Assembly (NCBI GenBank): GCA_013399875.1
Contig: VXAZ01005694.1
Coordinates: 1,287,331 to 1,351,330 of the forward strand
DNA: 64,000 bases
From: Gymnorhina tibicen
Taxonomy: Eukaryota; Chordata; Aves; Passeriformes; Artamidae
Direction of reading: 5' to 3'
Program-made: the position numbers and the translations under genes
In this document: positions 1 to 14,300 of the stretch, piece by piece
Layout of the letters: every line of letters starts with the position of its first letter
Numbering within the stretch: position 1 is the first letter of the stretch
The notes under the pieces: model-generated
Database searches by the model: none
What the model was told of the DNA's origin: nothing
What the model saw: the letters and a program-made list of their open reading frames with translations, nothing else

Positions 1-1109
1 TATGACTAAGCCTCTCTGGTGCTGGATTCCAAAATATCGAGCCAAGACATACAAGTCTTGCTGTGGATGCCATAGGCAGCCTCATGCTAGAGTGCAGATG
101 GCTCTTCAGTTCCCTAATGGGAATTGTTTGGGTCCTTATTAGCACTTTACAAAGATCACTGTTAAACTTGCCAGCTCTCCTCCTGACTGTTCAGAGTGCT
201 CAGCCAGTAATCACTGCAAACACTGTGCGAGCTGGGCCCTGGGAGAGCGTTTTGAAACATCTCCTGTGTCACTGTATGTAAACCCACTCCTCCGTCTGCT
301 TTCGTTTTTCAATAATTAACACACCCCCAGCCTGCATCTTTGCAGAGGAGGACACCTGCACATGTTGGTTTTGAACAGACAGTGGAAGCTGCTGCCTCCC
401 TTGCAAAGAGCTGCTCTGACAGTGACCTTCAGTAACTTCCAAGGGGGTACATCCCCTGTCTGGAGCTCTTGCCACCCTTTGGTACCTGTATGGGCATGAC
501 TTTGTGCATTTGCTCAGGTGAGGACAGGTGTCCTTGCCAGATTTTCCAACACGTCAGCTGAATCAGCAGGCTGAGGCTCTCCAGTGATTGCAACCAGTAG
601 CTCTAATTTCTATGCTCATGGAAACTCCATCAGTAAACAGGGTGGGTTGAGCCAAGTTTAGATCAGCTGAAGGCTTTCCTCCATCTGTTCTCAGACATGG
701 ATATAGATAGTGAATTGGGAATTGTGCACTTCTGGCTGATATTTGTCATACTGTAGTAAGAATTTGCTCAGCCATGTCATTAACTCATTTTATACATCTC
801 TTATGAATGACATCTGCTTGGTGTTCTATCGTGAGTTATTACAATACCTGACTGCTTTTCATGCCAAAAATCTCTAATATGCTATGGAGATCAAAACTTC
901 TCTTAAGGTAGAGTTGGAAGGCTGTTGCTTTGGTAGGACATTTCTGAGTTCCTCTCACTGCTTTCTTGAAGACCAGGGCTGGCTCATTTCCCCGTCCAGC
1001 CTGTACCGCCACTGTCACCTCGGTGTAACGTGAGGGATTAGTCAATATTTGGGGCTCCCAAGCTGAGTTGATTAGCAGGAGACAAGGATGATGGCAGCAG
1101 CATCCACCT
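1..1109. other. Upstream flank, no gene seen
   Basis: This stretch is AT-leaning, low in CpG, and has only short open frames on both strands with no recognisable domain. I found no splice-bounded exon and no repeat I could name. In mammals PEX26 lies divergently next to MICAL3 (recalled synteny), but I see no PEX26-like coding sequence here on the minus strand. Confidence 0.5.
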
Positions 1110-1465
1110 GCTGCAACGCTGCTCGTCTTCCCGAGCGCAGGGGCAAGGAGCCTGTTCCCGAGCGCATCAGGATCCAAGCGGGACGAGTTGCTATGAGCAC
1201 CGCTGCGAGCTTCTCCCCAGCCGCCCCCGACCCACAAACGTCTTCGGACTTTTCTCATGACGACTTTACAAGCGTCTCCGGGGCCGCTTTTAGATCTGAT
1301 TTATTTGCCGCCTGTCCTCCCGCAGGTTCCTTCGGTGCCATCGCTCGGCTCCATCAGCGTCTCTCGTGTCCCGGCGGCCTGGCGCGCGCTCCCGGGGCAC
1401 AGGGCGCGCTCCCGGGACACGCACCCACCCGCCCGGGGGCGCTTTAAACGGTCGCTGCCTCTCCT

Positions 1466-1496
1466 CGCCCCGCCCCTTTTTTTGAGCTCCGCCAAT
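1466..1496 (+). promoter_or_regulatory. GC box plus CCAAT box cluster
   Basis: A CGCCCCGCCCC-type GC box (1466-1476) is followed 15 bases later by CCAAT at 1492-1496 and another CCCGCCC. This is the densest core-promoter-like cluster in the island and could bind Sp1-type and NF-Y factors. Strand and start site cannot be fixed from sequence alone. Confidence 0.4.
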
Positions 1497-1824
1497 CCCC
1501 GCCCGGCCTGTTGCAAGTCGAGCGCTGGGAGCGTACCACTGCCACAAGGGGCGGGGGAGCAGCGGGAGCGCGGAAGGGCCGTGGGGGGAGAACCGCGTGG
1601 GGGACGGCTCCCGTTCTCCGCCACACCTGTTGCTTTCCCGTTGCCTTCGCTCTCCTCCCCTTGTCCCTTCCTCTTCACAACGTGCCCAGCGGCTGTGCAG
1701 CCGCCGCTTCCCGCCGCCCCTCCCCTTTTCCCGGTGCGCCGCTCGAAGGGACGGGCGGGGAGGGGGCTTTGCCCGCGCGCTGGGCGGGGCAGGGGCAGCG
1801 CGAGCTGCCAAGGTGCGCGCGCGC

Positions 1825-1924
1825 NNNNNNNNNNNNNNNNNNNNNNNNNNNNNNNNNNNNNNNNNNNNNNNNNNNNNNNNNNNNNNNNNNNNNNNNNNNN
1901 NNNNNNNNNNNNNNNNNNNNNNNN
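1825..1924. other. Assembly gap (100 Ns) in the CpG island
   Basis: Exactly 100 Ns, a conventional placeholder for a gap of unknown size. The left edge is a GCGCGCGCGC run and the right edge is strongly GC-rich, the kind of sequence that often drops out of short-read assemblies. Open frames that appear to run through it are meaningless. Confidence 0.98.
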
Positions 1925-2340
1925 GGCTGGCACGGGGCGGCGGGCACCGCCGCGGAACGCGACCCCCGCCGCCGGTCCGTGCCGGCTCCGTGACCCGATT
2001 ACACGGCTCGGCGCCGGCCAGGAACGGGGCGGACCCCGAGTCGGAGCGGGATGGCTCAGCCGGGGGTACCGCGCGGCTCATGCCCGGTCCCGGGGCTGGG
2101 CGGAGGAGCGGCAGGGGGCGGGCGGAGGGCGCGGTGCGGCTCTGCCCGCGCTGCCGGGCGGGCGCTGCTGCTGCAGCTCGGCCTTATCGCCGAGAGCGCC
2201 GTGCGGGTGCCCCGCACCGCCCGTGAACCGCGGCCGTGGCCGCCACAGGGTCAAGAAGTGCTGCCGGTGCTTCCGTCACACGGAGCTTACGGCACCCCTA
2301 CGTGCGGCATGGCATAGAGCGCCCGCGGTTCACACAGGCT

Positions 2341-5300
2341 GCTGCTTGTCTTGCCTTTAGCCTTTTTATTGCCGTTCTAGATAAATTCAGTACAAGGGGT
2401 TATAATACGTGTGCCTCTCTTCCTCTGTTTATTGTGCTATGGTGCATTCCTAATCTCTGCAGGCTGTTGTCCTAGGATGTGTTTAAGGGTGTTTAGTACT
2501 TAACAAGGGTAGCTGCTTCTAAACATAGGTTTTCTTCTTGTATAATAATAAAAACCTGCTTATCCATTCACTGCAATGACTTAATTCCATATTCTGAAGA
2601 AGTCCTCTCTTACCTCATGCAGTGATCCATTTACGGTTAGTGCTCTGGAGCTCTTGGAAAGGATTCCTTCATCTCGACAAAAGTTACTGTTAAGTCTGAC
2701 ATGACAAAAAATGCTGCTCCCTTTGTTGGTCCTGTTGTGCTGCTCTGAAAGTTGAACAAAATGAAGGATCTATGGGAAATCTTTGAGTGCTAGACTCAAA
2801 ATTGGTGTTCCTGGTTATTCTGATCTTTAAATGAACTTTGTCTGTGCTAGTGCAGTGGAGTTAAGGGAAGCTGAGCAAATAAATGGCCTCTCACTGGAGA
2901 AGTTGGATATACAGAAACTGATTATCCATTAGGCTCCTATTAGCTAGAAACTTTGAAAAATACAAGGTAGTTGAGCTTTGAAGAATCTAATAAACAAGAT
3001 TTTCTTTGTATAATTATGCACTTGCTTGAAATAGACTACTCTTACCAATAGTTATGCTAATACCTCTTTCTGTATTTCTTATAACATACTTACTCTATTT
3101 ATTTCTAACTGTCATATTTTCAGTACTTATGTTTGGGTTGGTTGCGCTGCGGGGATATGTTCAGTAAAAATAACTCACTGCATGGGAATTAAGTTCTTCA
3201 GTCATGGGAATATTTCTGCTGGTCTGAGAGTCTGTGAAAGCTTACTTGGACAAAACGAGATTTAGAGTTAGATTGAAGTTGGCAGTGCCCCTTTAAAGCA
3301 GCCAGAAGTCCACTGCACATTCATCTGCAGCTGCAAAAGTCACACTACAGTTAAGAAAAGAGACATTTAGCTTGCAGCTTGCTAAAATACTTGTGTCTAA
3401 GTAGGTGGCTTAAGTAGGTATGCTGGACTTGTATTCATTCATGTCTTAAATTACAGTTGGAAGGCACACCTTACAGCTAATTGGTGATGTTGGTAATCCT
3501 GTAATTATTAAACTAATGGACACGGAACTCCTCTTAAATGTTACAGGACAACCATAAATATTTTTCTTTTACCAGTTAGTTCTAAGTATTTGTGCAGAAG
3601 AAATAACTGATAGTTATGCTGCTGCTGAATTGCAGGTATCTCAGTTTCAGTATTCAATAAATTTGAATACAAATCCTGTTTCTGACTATCCTGTGTATTA
3701 AGAAAGGATCTGTAAATAGCATGTAACTGTATATTCCTGGTCTAAACCTAAACACAGCTGGTTGAGGTCAGGATGACATTTTATTCTAAGCTTTCTTGCC
3801 TCTCTGGGTTTCAAATATCCTGCAAACATGCCTCACGTGAGAAATCTCAGTTATTCTGCAGGTGCAGGTCTCTTGATAAAGGCTCCAGCACTGTTACTTT
3901 GCCATCAGTGAGCCTGAATTATTGTTGTACACGTGGTAGTGCAGAGGTGATGACACTTCTTGGAGAAAGCTGAAGCAGAAATGGTCCTTACTTGGATGTG
4001 TTCCTCTCTTCTTGCAGGATTTCAAAATGACTCCTCAGTCACTTAAGTAATCCATGAATGGATTAGGGTTTTTTTCTCCTTTGCAAACACAGGGGCTGTC
4101 CTGCCGGTGTAATCTTAGAGTAGTGCTCAGGGTAGCTCCGGGTGAAGGGAGAACGGTCCATGCTGCTGCTGGCTGTCCTTGGCAGAGGCAGGAAACTTCC
4201 ACTCTCTGACTGTGTCACAGGAAATTGCCCGCGAGGGCAACAGCAGAGCCCATACCTGCTGTTACAGCCTGATGTTTTAGGAATCTTTTCTCTGCCAGTT
4301 GATCTTAACAACCTGGAGTAAGAAGAAACGCCACCAGCTCGGTGCAGCTGTGGCTCACCTGCTGTGTACAGGGTGCTCACACAGGAGCAAAGCACTCACC
4401 TGCCTCGGGGGCTGCTCTTACACACGTGTGTTGTTAATGCACGGCGCTAAGTGCAGCTTTCCCCGGGTACTGTGTTGCTGAGATACTCCTGATGTGATCC
4501 CTCAGAGGTTTTACTGGCCGAGTGCTTTTACTGCAGCAGATCCTAACGATAATTTTTCATCCAAAAAGGGGAGGAGGGAACAGTTCTCGCTGGTCAGCCC
4601 TGGGAGGGGGATTTTACATGAGCTCCCCTGGGGAGCTGTGCTTGCTCTTAGGTCTTTTCTTAGGTCTCCCAGTAGCACTGGAGTCTAGAACTGACCTCAC
4701 CCTTGCAGACTATAGCAGGGTGTAACCGAGATGTGAGCCCCGGGGATGCTGCTTATACTTAGAGAGATGGAAATAAAGTAGCAGCAATGCAGGTCGGTGT
4801 TCATGTTGCTGTTTGGAAATGATGTGATAAGATACAAGAGGCAGGCACTGTTTGTTTACTAGGAGGGGAGCCCAAAGCCCTGGAGATAGAGCAAGAGGTA
4901 AGCTAGCATAGGAACATCAACTCACCACCCTTTCCTTCCTTTTTCTCCTCCTCCCTCCCCCAGCTGAATGGCATCTCACGTTGTAATTGCACAAGGGAGA
5001 GGGAGAAAGGGAAAAGTGCACCTACGAGAACCCAGGAACAGAGACACGCCAAGGAATGAGATTTGTGCATAGATGGTGTTTGTGAATGGTGTGGAAACAT
5101 TTGGATTTCAGCTGAGTGTTAGGGGCACACGATGAATTAAACTTCAATGAATTATTTGTTGTCTGTCCCTGTGGATTCCTTCTAACGTTGAGGTAGTTGG
5201 AATATGGATTAATGAGTTGATAATGCTCTAACAGCATTTGGTTTCTTTGTGTTAACAGTAAACAGACATGGCTCTTCTCATTCTGCCTGGGTTGTATCTT

Positions 5301-8300
5301 GGTTTGAAGAGGCACTGTGATACTCTTAATGTATGGAGTGGCCTGTGATAGAAATGGAGTGCCCAGATATGGGAAACAATTTATGGAAGGGGAGGTTGCT
5401 CACCTGTGTGGGCAGCCTGTCCTCTGATACCCCTCCTTTTTTTTTTTTCTCCTTTGGAAGTTCAATCAAGCAGCAATTATTTGCTTTGGTAGGAAGAGGA
5501 AACTGAAGGATGTTTTTCTTTCTTTTTTTTAGATACCGAAATATACTCAATTCAAAAGTACTCAGTAAGACTAGGAAAGGAAATGCAAGTTCTTGCTTTT
5601 CCTAGACAGTAGTAAATTAACAATAGAATTATTTCAGCTTCAGGAAAGAGGAATGTATTTCATCCCACACTTCCTAAGGGAATTCATAACTTTTCTGCTG
5701 AAGGTGGGCAGTAGCAGCATTTTTTTTCTGAAGACAGAAACATGATTGCTCTGATAGAGATCAACTGTTCTGAACCTGTTGTTTTTGCAATAGACATGAG
5801 AAACTGCCTTTCATTTTTGAGAAGGGACACTGAAGAAAGCTATGGAAATTGTGAGGAAAACCTTTTTACTACATTCCTGTCTCTCTCAGCCTGTCATCTC
5901 TTTCTTCTCAGATCTTTATCCTTGTTATATGTTAACCTTTTTCATTCTTTCTCCACAGAGTCTTTGAGATATGATCTTTTGTGTCTAGCCACATGGTTAA
6001 AAACGAGGCTAGGCTGCCCTTGCTTTGTCTGGATTTCTTCTTGACATTCGACTGTTCAAAACAATGATCATTTTTACTGAAAATCATTCCTATGTGGGGT
6101 TCTACAGCTACAGACATAAGCTAATTTTCTTGGCCCTTTTCTACTGTCATCTGGAGTGAAATGCTGTGGAGCACTTGACATATAGTCCCACCTGGTAATG
6201 CTGCTTGCTTTGAGGCATTCAGTAAAGCCTTGTTGTGGCCTTTCTTTGCTTTGTTCATGCTGAAGGAGGAGTGGCAGATGGATGCTTTTCAGCCATCATG
6301 AAGGAGACTCCCATAAATATCTCTGGTGCTGCTCCATCTTCTGCCTTCAGAGGAATTTATAACGCTCTCACCTGCTGTGAGCTGACTGAACCAGAACAGC
6401 TTGGCAGTAGAATCAATAGGCCTCTGCTTATCTACCTTGAGTGGTTTTGCCTTTTTGCTGTGTTCTCTTCTTTGCTTGCATCCACTTGTCCAGCAGTCAT
6501 CTCATCCCTTGAGGTGACGTCTCTCTGTGCAAGAGATGGGTTTTCTTGTTCTGCTCCTTTGTAGCATATTACATTTTGGAGTTCTGGTTTAGACTGATGA
6601 TCTCAGATGTTATTGTAGGATACAAAACAAAGGTAAAATCTTGCAGGTTTCTGTGCTGTTTCCAACCTCAGTCCAGGAATATTTGTCTTATATTATGGGT
6701 CTTTTGCTGTGTTTCCTGCTTTAGGATTCCAGTTGCACAGCTTAATTAAAATCTGGGAAATAGCCCATTTACAGAATCAACTTCCTCTTTGGCCAGCAGG
6801 AAAATTGTTCTGTATTACTGCTCTCTGCCCTGCTGTTTGGAAATAATTCCTCTGAAAATGCAGTGCTTTGAAGTGAGGCAAGGCTTGCTGGGGGCTGATG
6901 GGGTTGAGAGAAGAGGACATTGCAGTGCACTGAAGGCTTCTAATAAATCTCTTTCAAGCTTTACTTTATATCTTTTATTATCATGGCTGTAAGATGCTTT
7001 GGAATGAACTTTGGGTGGCGCGTCTGATGAAATCTTAGGGTATAATCTTCTAGTCTTCTAAGCAACTTTTGAACTGAAGTGACAACGGATAGCATAACTT
7101 TTACAGTGACCTCCCTTTAGATTACTAAGATCTCTGTACTCTGAGCCTGTGGGGAGAGCTCTCACTGGAAGTGTAGGCAGAACAGCAGCATTTTTGTGGG
7201 ATCATATCTTATCTCTGCCATGCAAGTAAAAAAAGTGCTTGTGGCCATGTGAGTCCTATCTAGTATTTCCATCTCTTTATCACCCTGATGGAACTGCCCT
7301 GGTTGAACAGAATGGTTGGGAGCCCCTTTTTGCTTTCCTCTTGGTGTTTCTAAATATGTTGTGTAGACTTACAAAACTGTTCAAAAGGGCTTCTCTTGCT
7401 GGGTCCAGCGTAAAGGACAATATCAGCTCTGCTCTATTTTGTGAGATGCTGCAGCTTGTAGTGATTTGAGCCATTTAATGCTCGCTTACGTGTTTTTCAG
7501 GGTTCATTAAAGAATTGAATCTAAAGGCAAGCAGAAGGCAAATTTGATTCTAACCCAGTTAAAGAGCACAGACCCAACTGATATCCATCCAGTGATACCC
7601 AAAGGATAGGTTGTTCTGGATCTTGTGTCGAGGAGTGTCCTCCAGCACTTCCAACATCATGGTTATGTGACTGAAGGAATGAAGGGGAGGACAGTAGACA
7701 CTCATCTCTGATGTGCACAGAAATGAATGGAATGGGGGCAGGTGTTTGCCTGGGAGTCTTGCTTTAAACAGTCAAATCTAACAATGTTTCACTAGGCTTT
7801 TTTTGTGGCAGAAAGTAATTTCTTTAATAGCAGTCTGTGTACGTGGTATATGGTACTCCATCTGGCATAAACAGAGTTCTGCTTCTGCTCCATTTGAGAA
7901 AGTCTAGTATGGTTTTTCTGTGTCAGGAAGGTAAACAGCTTTGGAGAATGTGCCATGCTTTTGATGATTCACTTTGCTACACTAAATCGCTAATTCATTA
8001 ATTAGGCACGGTTCCCATTCAGAAGAGCTGTGCCTCTTGCTGTGCTGATTGTAAAGGAAAACTGGTTTGGAGTTAGCCTTTGTGTCTAGTTTGAGCCTGG
8101 AGGAGGCCAGTGCCTTGCTCCAGGTACTTCAGGTTTCTTCCAGATCTTGTGTCACTTGTCTTGCTGCTTATAAACAGAATCTAAACATGCTGTGGACTTT
8201 CCAGAGATAATAGGGCTGCTCACACATTTTGGTAGCAAGAGCCATGAGCCAGTAGGAACAAGGAATGTGTCCAGAATATGCCTCATGGGCTGTTTGCTGT

Positions 8301-11300
8301 GCAGTTTGCTGTGCTCTTTTCTTGGAGAGGAATTGCTTAATGCTAATTTAGAAATGGTATAGTATCAGCTGTGATCGAAACCAGCTAAATTGCTTGCAGA
8401 GTGTCACTTGAGATGTTTGCTTCCTCCTTAAGAGAATTCTTCTGCTAATGTGCCCTTTTCTGGACCATTGTCTAGATGTCTCATCAGCCTGGAGAGGCTT
8501 GTTTTTAGTGCCATGTGCTCTCTGGAGAGTTTATTTTTAAATAGTTACTGAAGCAACAGTCTTCTAAAATGCTGCAGTGTTAGGGTAGAAGGAATGAAAA
8601 TGTTTAGTGATCCTTTGAAAGACTAGATTGAAAAAATACATTTGTATCTTCTGTTCTCCAAGGCTGGCTGAAACTGTGTTAAAGGCGACTTGTTTACTTC
8701 GTGTTTTTCTTCCTCAGAGCTTCTCTAGTTTAAATTGTGTATGTTCCCAAGCTGAAATATTGCCAAAGCCAAATGTTTTATTTCAGGGGCTGCTGTGCAC
8801 TGTCCTTCATTCTGTGCTATAAAAAGATGACTTGTTTTCACCTGTGGTGAATTCTGCCATCTTAAGGTGAGCTTCATCTTGAGATAGTCACCTTGGAACT
8901 GTAGTTCCCATGCAGCAGTAAGGTACTATTACAGAAGAAAAATAAATTTACTTCTTTAAAGAGAAGCATTTTGTAAGTCTTCCTTCCTTGTGCCAAAAAC
9001 CTGGGGACTTTACTGTTTACCCTCTGCCAAAAAAATTCAAAGAAAATGTTTTTCCAGAGGTCAGATTTCCTTATCACGTTGTACTCCTCCAGCATTGTAG
9101 CCATTCTACTTTATATAATTTTCTGTCTAGATCTAAAGTTTTCAGATGGGTTATGTCAGGACAAGACTTAAAGTTACTGTATTCATTTGAAGTCACATCA
9201 TATCACTGATAAATCAAATGATTAATCAAAAATCGCAGGATGTCACCTCCACATATAAGGGGTTGTCTTTTTCTAAGTCCTAATTCCTTTGCTGCTCCAT
9301 TCCCATACTCTCCAGCTATCACAAAAGGCCCTTTGTTGTTCATTTGACTGTTAAAACTATGCTTATTTTATGCTTCATCAAACTCTCAATGAGCTCAAGG
9401 TTTATAATATCAAAAGTCTGGCTCTCCAAAGGTGAGAGAAGCTAACAGGTTTCGTAAAGCTATAGGGATCAACCAGCACACAGGGAAACAGGCCAGGCAG
9501 TCAAGACTTTTTTGATGGTAGTGGAAAACGGTGGTGAATTTTTCTTAGCATTCGTGCAAGCAGTGATGGTAATTTCTGGGCATGATGCTCTCTCACAGTC
9601 GGTGCATTCAGCTGCTGAGCAGAGTGCTTTGGTTCTAGACTTTGGAGAAAGCAAAGAATTTCAGAAATGTGAAGTACACATCAAAGCTGAAAGAGATGGT
9701 CATGAAAAGAGATGAAAGGACATGGCCAAGTAGGTTCAAGATGCACAGGTCGGACGTGACCCAACAGGCCAGTGCCTGCTGAACTCTGGTCTCAGTTCTT
9801 CCTTTTCCTGGTGGTGTCACAGCAGAGGTGCATCTTGAAGGGAAGACTCATAATGGGCTGGGAATCAAGTGCTCTGAGATTAACATAGTAAATTAAGATG
9901 AGCGTTGACTTCTTCTGTTGGATTTGAGCATGAATTGCCTTACAATGCTGTGCTAATTACGGCAATTCAGGAAATGATTCACAAGAGTGGGTAGCTGAGC
10001 TTGGTTCTTCTAACAGCTGCCTTAGCTTAAGCTAGTTTGGCTTATTTACTAGAATTGTGCTTCATTTGCCACAATGGCACTTGCAAATGCTTAGGGTTAA
10101 TTCCTGACTTGACTGAATGGAGTCCTTTGGCAGATGGCAGAAGAACAAGAGCAGCTTTCAACCTGTCTGCAAAGTCAGGGGCTTTATGTATTTAGAAAAG
10201 TTTCTTTACAGTGGTGTGGGGTAGAAGGCGTTTCCAGTGCTGTGAATTAAATGCTGGGTTGTTACATTGCGTATTGCATGATATTAGTGGGGTTTGCTGC
10301 TTGCTTCACCACATAGGCTCCAATATGGAAAGAATGTCCTTAATAAGTATCAAGGAATCTGAGAGCCAAGTAGATTCTGTGAGCCTGTTCTCAAATGCAG
10401 TAATGACTTCAAACATTTTTTTTTCATGTGTAACAAACTGTATTGTTCTGTTTCTCCAAGTAGAAATGCAGAAGATATTACTATTATCATTTGATGGGAT
10501 AGCTGCTGCTGTGTGAAATACAAATTGCTGTAACATTGGAGTTCATGCCACAGTTAAATGTGTGCAGTGTCTATGGAGTTTGCTATGACTGGAAAATCCT
10601 TAGGTGGCAAGAACAAGGTCATGGGTGTGAGATTAACTTGCATGCAGCAGTCCTTGTTGTGGAAAAGAATGTTTGGCAGGCATCAGCTTTCTATAACCTG
10701 ATAATATTCAGGTACTGCAGAAAAATGCTCCTTTCTGTGAAGGTCTTAGAAATGGTGGTGATATGAACTCTGGCCACCCTCTTCAGCTCTGGGTTTAGAG
10801 GGGCTTGTCTTGCCAGGTATAGGAGGAAAACATGATGGACCAACCAGGCTTTTGGTATGCGTGTTGTGATTTGTGAGAACTTCCTAGAGCTGTGAAACGG
10901 AGCAGCAGCGCGGTGCTGGAGCCTCAGCTGCCGGATCTGGTGATTACATCCTAGAATGGTTCACGGGAAGGCAGGGGGGGAAGATGAGCTGTGACCTCCT
11001 CTCCCAGGCAAAGCCCTGACTGTAAGGAGTTAAGACTTGGAGAGGAATGGACTGAGGTCAGCAGCACGAATAGTCTGTTCAGTAAATAATTTTCTTTGCA
11101 TACTGACTCCATTCTTTCACTCATTATTTGCTCCACTTATTCTTTTCCCTTCCTACACACACGCAGGCAATTTTTCTGGCTTTATTATCCTCTCTTGGCC
11201 TGGCTACCACCTTCCAATGGCCACTTGTCAGTGTGACCCGCCCTCTGGTAAGGGGGTTGTAGAAGATACGTTCGCTGAGCAAGAACCAGCCTGGCTCTGG

Positions 11301-14300
11301 GATGGACACCTCTGCTCAGCATAGGAGAGCACGGCTGTTTTCCAGCTGCTCCTGCAAGTCTGCCTGCTCTGAGCACTGCAGTGGCTCTACGGAATGCAGC
11401 ACGCAGGAGGGAGAGCGCTCTTCAGCCAGACACGGAAGAATTAAGAGCTGTTGCCCACCTTTTTTTCCCCTTGGTGGCAGGCTGCGAGCTTCTGGGTGAG
11501 TGAACATCTGGTACACGGCATGCGCTTTCCCAAGGCTGCTGGGGAAATCCATTAAATAGCCTTGCTGTTAGAGGGAATTTGGGTGAATGTAGGGCGAAGC
11601 ATCGGTTAATGCCGGAGTCCGCAAAATGTAGCAGGCTTTGCTAGGGCTTGGACAGGATGCTATGAAGAGAGAAAAAGCTTTTAAGGGTCCTGGATCTGAG
11701 GATCCACAGAAAACAGCTAGATGAGAAAGTCGGATTTGGGGGGTTGAGTGACCTTGAATGTGTGCTCTAGTGAAACAATCCATGTGTGATTGGTATTTAG
11801 GAAAATATTTTCTGGGAGGCCCTTTTGTTAGGGGATAAGCAGTTTAGATGTCCTGAGTTTGTTCAGAGATCTATTTTGATTTTCCAATGGAAGTGTAATA
11901 GCTGCTGCTTGTCACCTTTGTATGTGATCTTGTAAATCACTGCTATCCCCAGGCTCCTGCAAGATGTGCCGACTCTCTTTTGCAGGTGTTAAATTAACTT
12001 AGGAAACCCCATAGACAGAATGAAATAGGTGCTTAGCAGGTGTACTGTAGCCTGGCAGCTGTTAAGAAGACAGCCCAGGTATAATCATAAATATATACTT
12101 CTGGGTTTGGGGGGCTTTGGTTCTGCAGCACTCAGCGATCTACAGTCCAATAACTCTTGTCTGCTGTTGGAACGCAGCGTCTGTGTTCTTTCTCTTTCCC
12201 TCAGGGCACTGTTGTCTGCTTCATTCTTCTGAGGTTTTTATGCTTTCCAATGTGTTTTCTTAAATAAAAAGGCAGCTCTAGAAACAAACAAACAAAATTC
12301 CTTTCTTGTTTGACTTCTGCTTTTCTTTTATAAAACGATTTTCCTGCCTTTTCTGATACGGCAGCATTATTAGAACCAGGACTTTCCTCAACTAAGCTTT
12401 GTTACTGCAGAGCCAGTGGGATAAAGTGAGTATGTAGTGCTTGCTATGAGAAGTTGTTTTTTACCCTTGGTTTAAATATTGATAGTAGTGGAGTTACAGA
12501 TCTGAAGATACTAAATCAAGACAATTGTTCATTGTTTTCTAAACAGGCTTTAGCTGCAGCTTTCCTATGGCTACATTGTGCAGTGAAGTGCATTCCTTTT
12601 CAGTAAATAGACAGGCTTTAAGGCCCTCAGGTTCTTCAGATCTGAAACAACAGAAGCCATCACTGAAACTAAATACAAAAGGAAAAACAATTACAGGATT
12701 TTTTTAGGAGTGTCTTGGGTAGTGCCCCTGCTCTCCAGTTGCTTGGTTTTTAAGTAGTCGGGTTCTGTGTCCTCTTTGCCTGCTCTTGTCACAGCACAGC
12801 TGTCTGAGAGTGCATAGAGTCTTCTCAGGAAACTGATCGGGGTTTAAAAATAGCCTTGTTGGAATAAAAGATGGTGACACCAGGTGGGTTTGCTGTGGAG
12901 TCCATAACTGCCACGGTGGCATTGCTAGTCGTGGAGGAGGATTTAGTGGTGAATGACAAGGAAAAGTTGTTGCTTAATGATGTTGTATTTGGGAGGACAT
13001 AGGCAGGAATGTTCCAAGAGAAGTATTGCAAGCTTTTGGGAGAGAAAGAGGCAAGAGATGCAAATTAATAAAGGAGAGAAAATACATGTAGTGGTTAGAT
13101 TAGGTGCCATAAAATCATCATTTCTGTTGAAGCATTATTCCTTTCCCATGTAGGGTTTTGGTTCCTAGGCTCATATTCTGACTGTTCTGTGTCTCCAGGG
13201 CCCCAGCTGAGAATCAAAAGGAGCAGTACTTAATGTAGTTTTCTGTAAGCTGCTGTCTGCTTTCCCTCTTAGCTCTGCCAACTCTTTCAGGTGTGCTTGG
13301 GCACTTGTGAACATTGTCACTTCTGCCTGTACCTACTGTTTTTATAGCAAAATTTGCCTCTTCCTGTACATGACCTCATCATATTTTTGCTAGCAAATTA
13401 TATGCTACTTGCTCATTCTTAATTACTACTGAATATGTAAAAAAAATGAAGCTTTTAATAACTGAACACATGGCTGCATATTCCTGTTAAGTGGTGATTA
13501 GGAGCAGCTTGGTGAAATGTTGGAACCCTAAAACACTGTGTTCCTTTTTTTTTTTTTTGTGAAGTTAGATTTCAGGTGGATATTTAAGTACCTGTTTGTG
13601 TTGGGCTGAGATGTCTTGCCATGTAGTGCCTCTTTTATGATTCCTTCAAAGGGTTGGCACTGATTCAGGAGGGCACCTTTTACCCTAGTGTGGCCTTGGG
13701 ATGCTGATTTCATGTAAACAGGAGGGGCAGACTATGCCAGGACTTATGTGAAGCACTGGGATGGAATTGACTTAAATCCTGGCTGTACCCAGAGGATGAC
13801 GGGAGGTGACCTGTCTCACTGCTCGGATGAGCAGCCACCCTCAGGAATGGAGTTTCTTGTGTCTCTGCAGAGAAATTTGAAATAAGGTGCCCTGCCTGCT
13901 CTGGGAAGGAGGATCGTAAACCAGGTGGAGTCAGTGCAGTCTTTAAACAAATTCTGGAGAAAAATCAGAGGTTCTGAGCCTGATGGGTCCGAATGTTACT
14001 CAGCTTCATGACGCCTAAAGAGAAATTGAAAGGAAGGACCCAGCTTGCTTTCCTGTTTCACCTGCACACGAACCAGGGTGGACTCCATCCTGTACGTACT
14101 CAGTACTACTCAGGACTCTGATATTGATGGTTGCTTTTCTGCCTTTCTCCTGTACTTTGCTCTCTAGGTGAGATCAGGCATTTGCAGCATGACGGGGTTT
14201 CCGTCTGTAGTCTGTCCTTACCTAGGAAAGCAGCATTACCTTTTCAAGCGGTGAAAATGCTATTGATCTCACACTACGCTGAAATTCTTTCATCTCCAGG

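Larger units (their letters stand above)
1110..2340 (+). promoter_or_regulatory. MICAL3: CpG-island promoter, probably of MICAL3
   Basis: Base composition changes sharply from AT-leaning flank to very GC- and CpG-rich sequence at about 1110 and returns to normal at about 2340. GC-box cores (CCGCCCC or GGGCGGGG types) are visible near 1466-1476, 1751-1760 and 1781-1790, and a CCAAT box lies at 1492-1496. No clear TATA box is seen, which fits a housekeeping-type CpG-island promoter. The island is the only such element upstream of the first MICAL3 coding exon, which is why I assign it to that gene in the + direction; the distance is about 45 kb. The non-coding first exon and its splice donor should lie here, but I could not place them, and a 100-N gap falls in the middle. 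A divergent transcript leftwards is also possible. Confidence 0.7.

Noticed and set aside
839..1258. 139-residue open frame on the minus strand overlapping the left edge of the CpG island
   Set aside because: Arginine-, serine- and cysteine-rich low-complexity product without any domain; typical of open frames in GC-rich promoter DNA. It does not resemble PEX26, the neighbour expected from mammalian synteny.
1257..2360. Long open frames of up to 367 codons across the CpG island
   Set aside because: They run through the 100-N gap, are rich in proline, arginine, glycine and alanine, and have no domain. They exist because stop codons are rare in GC-rich DNA.
7521..7718. Possible diverged interspersed repeat around the minus-strand 65-codon frame
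   Set aside because: I could not match it to CR1 or any other family by eye, so it is not listed as a repeat.
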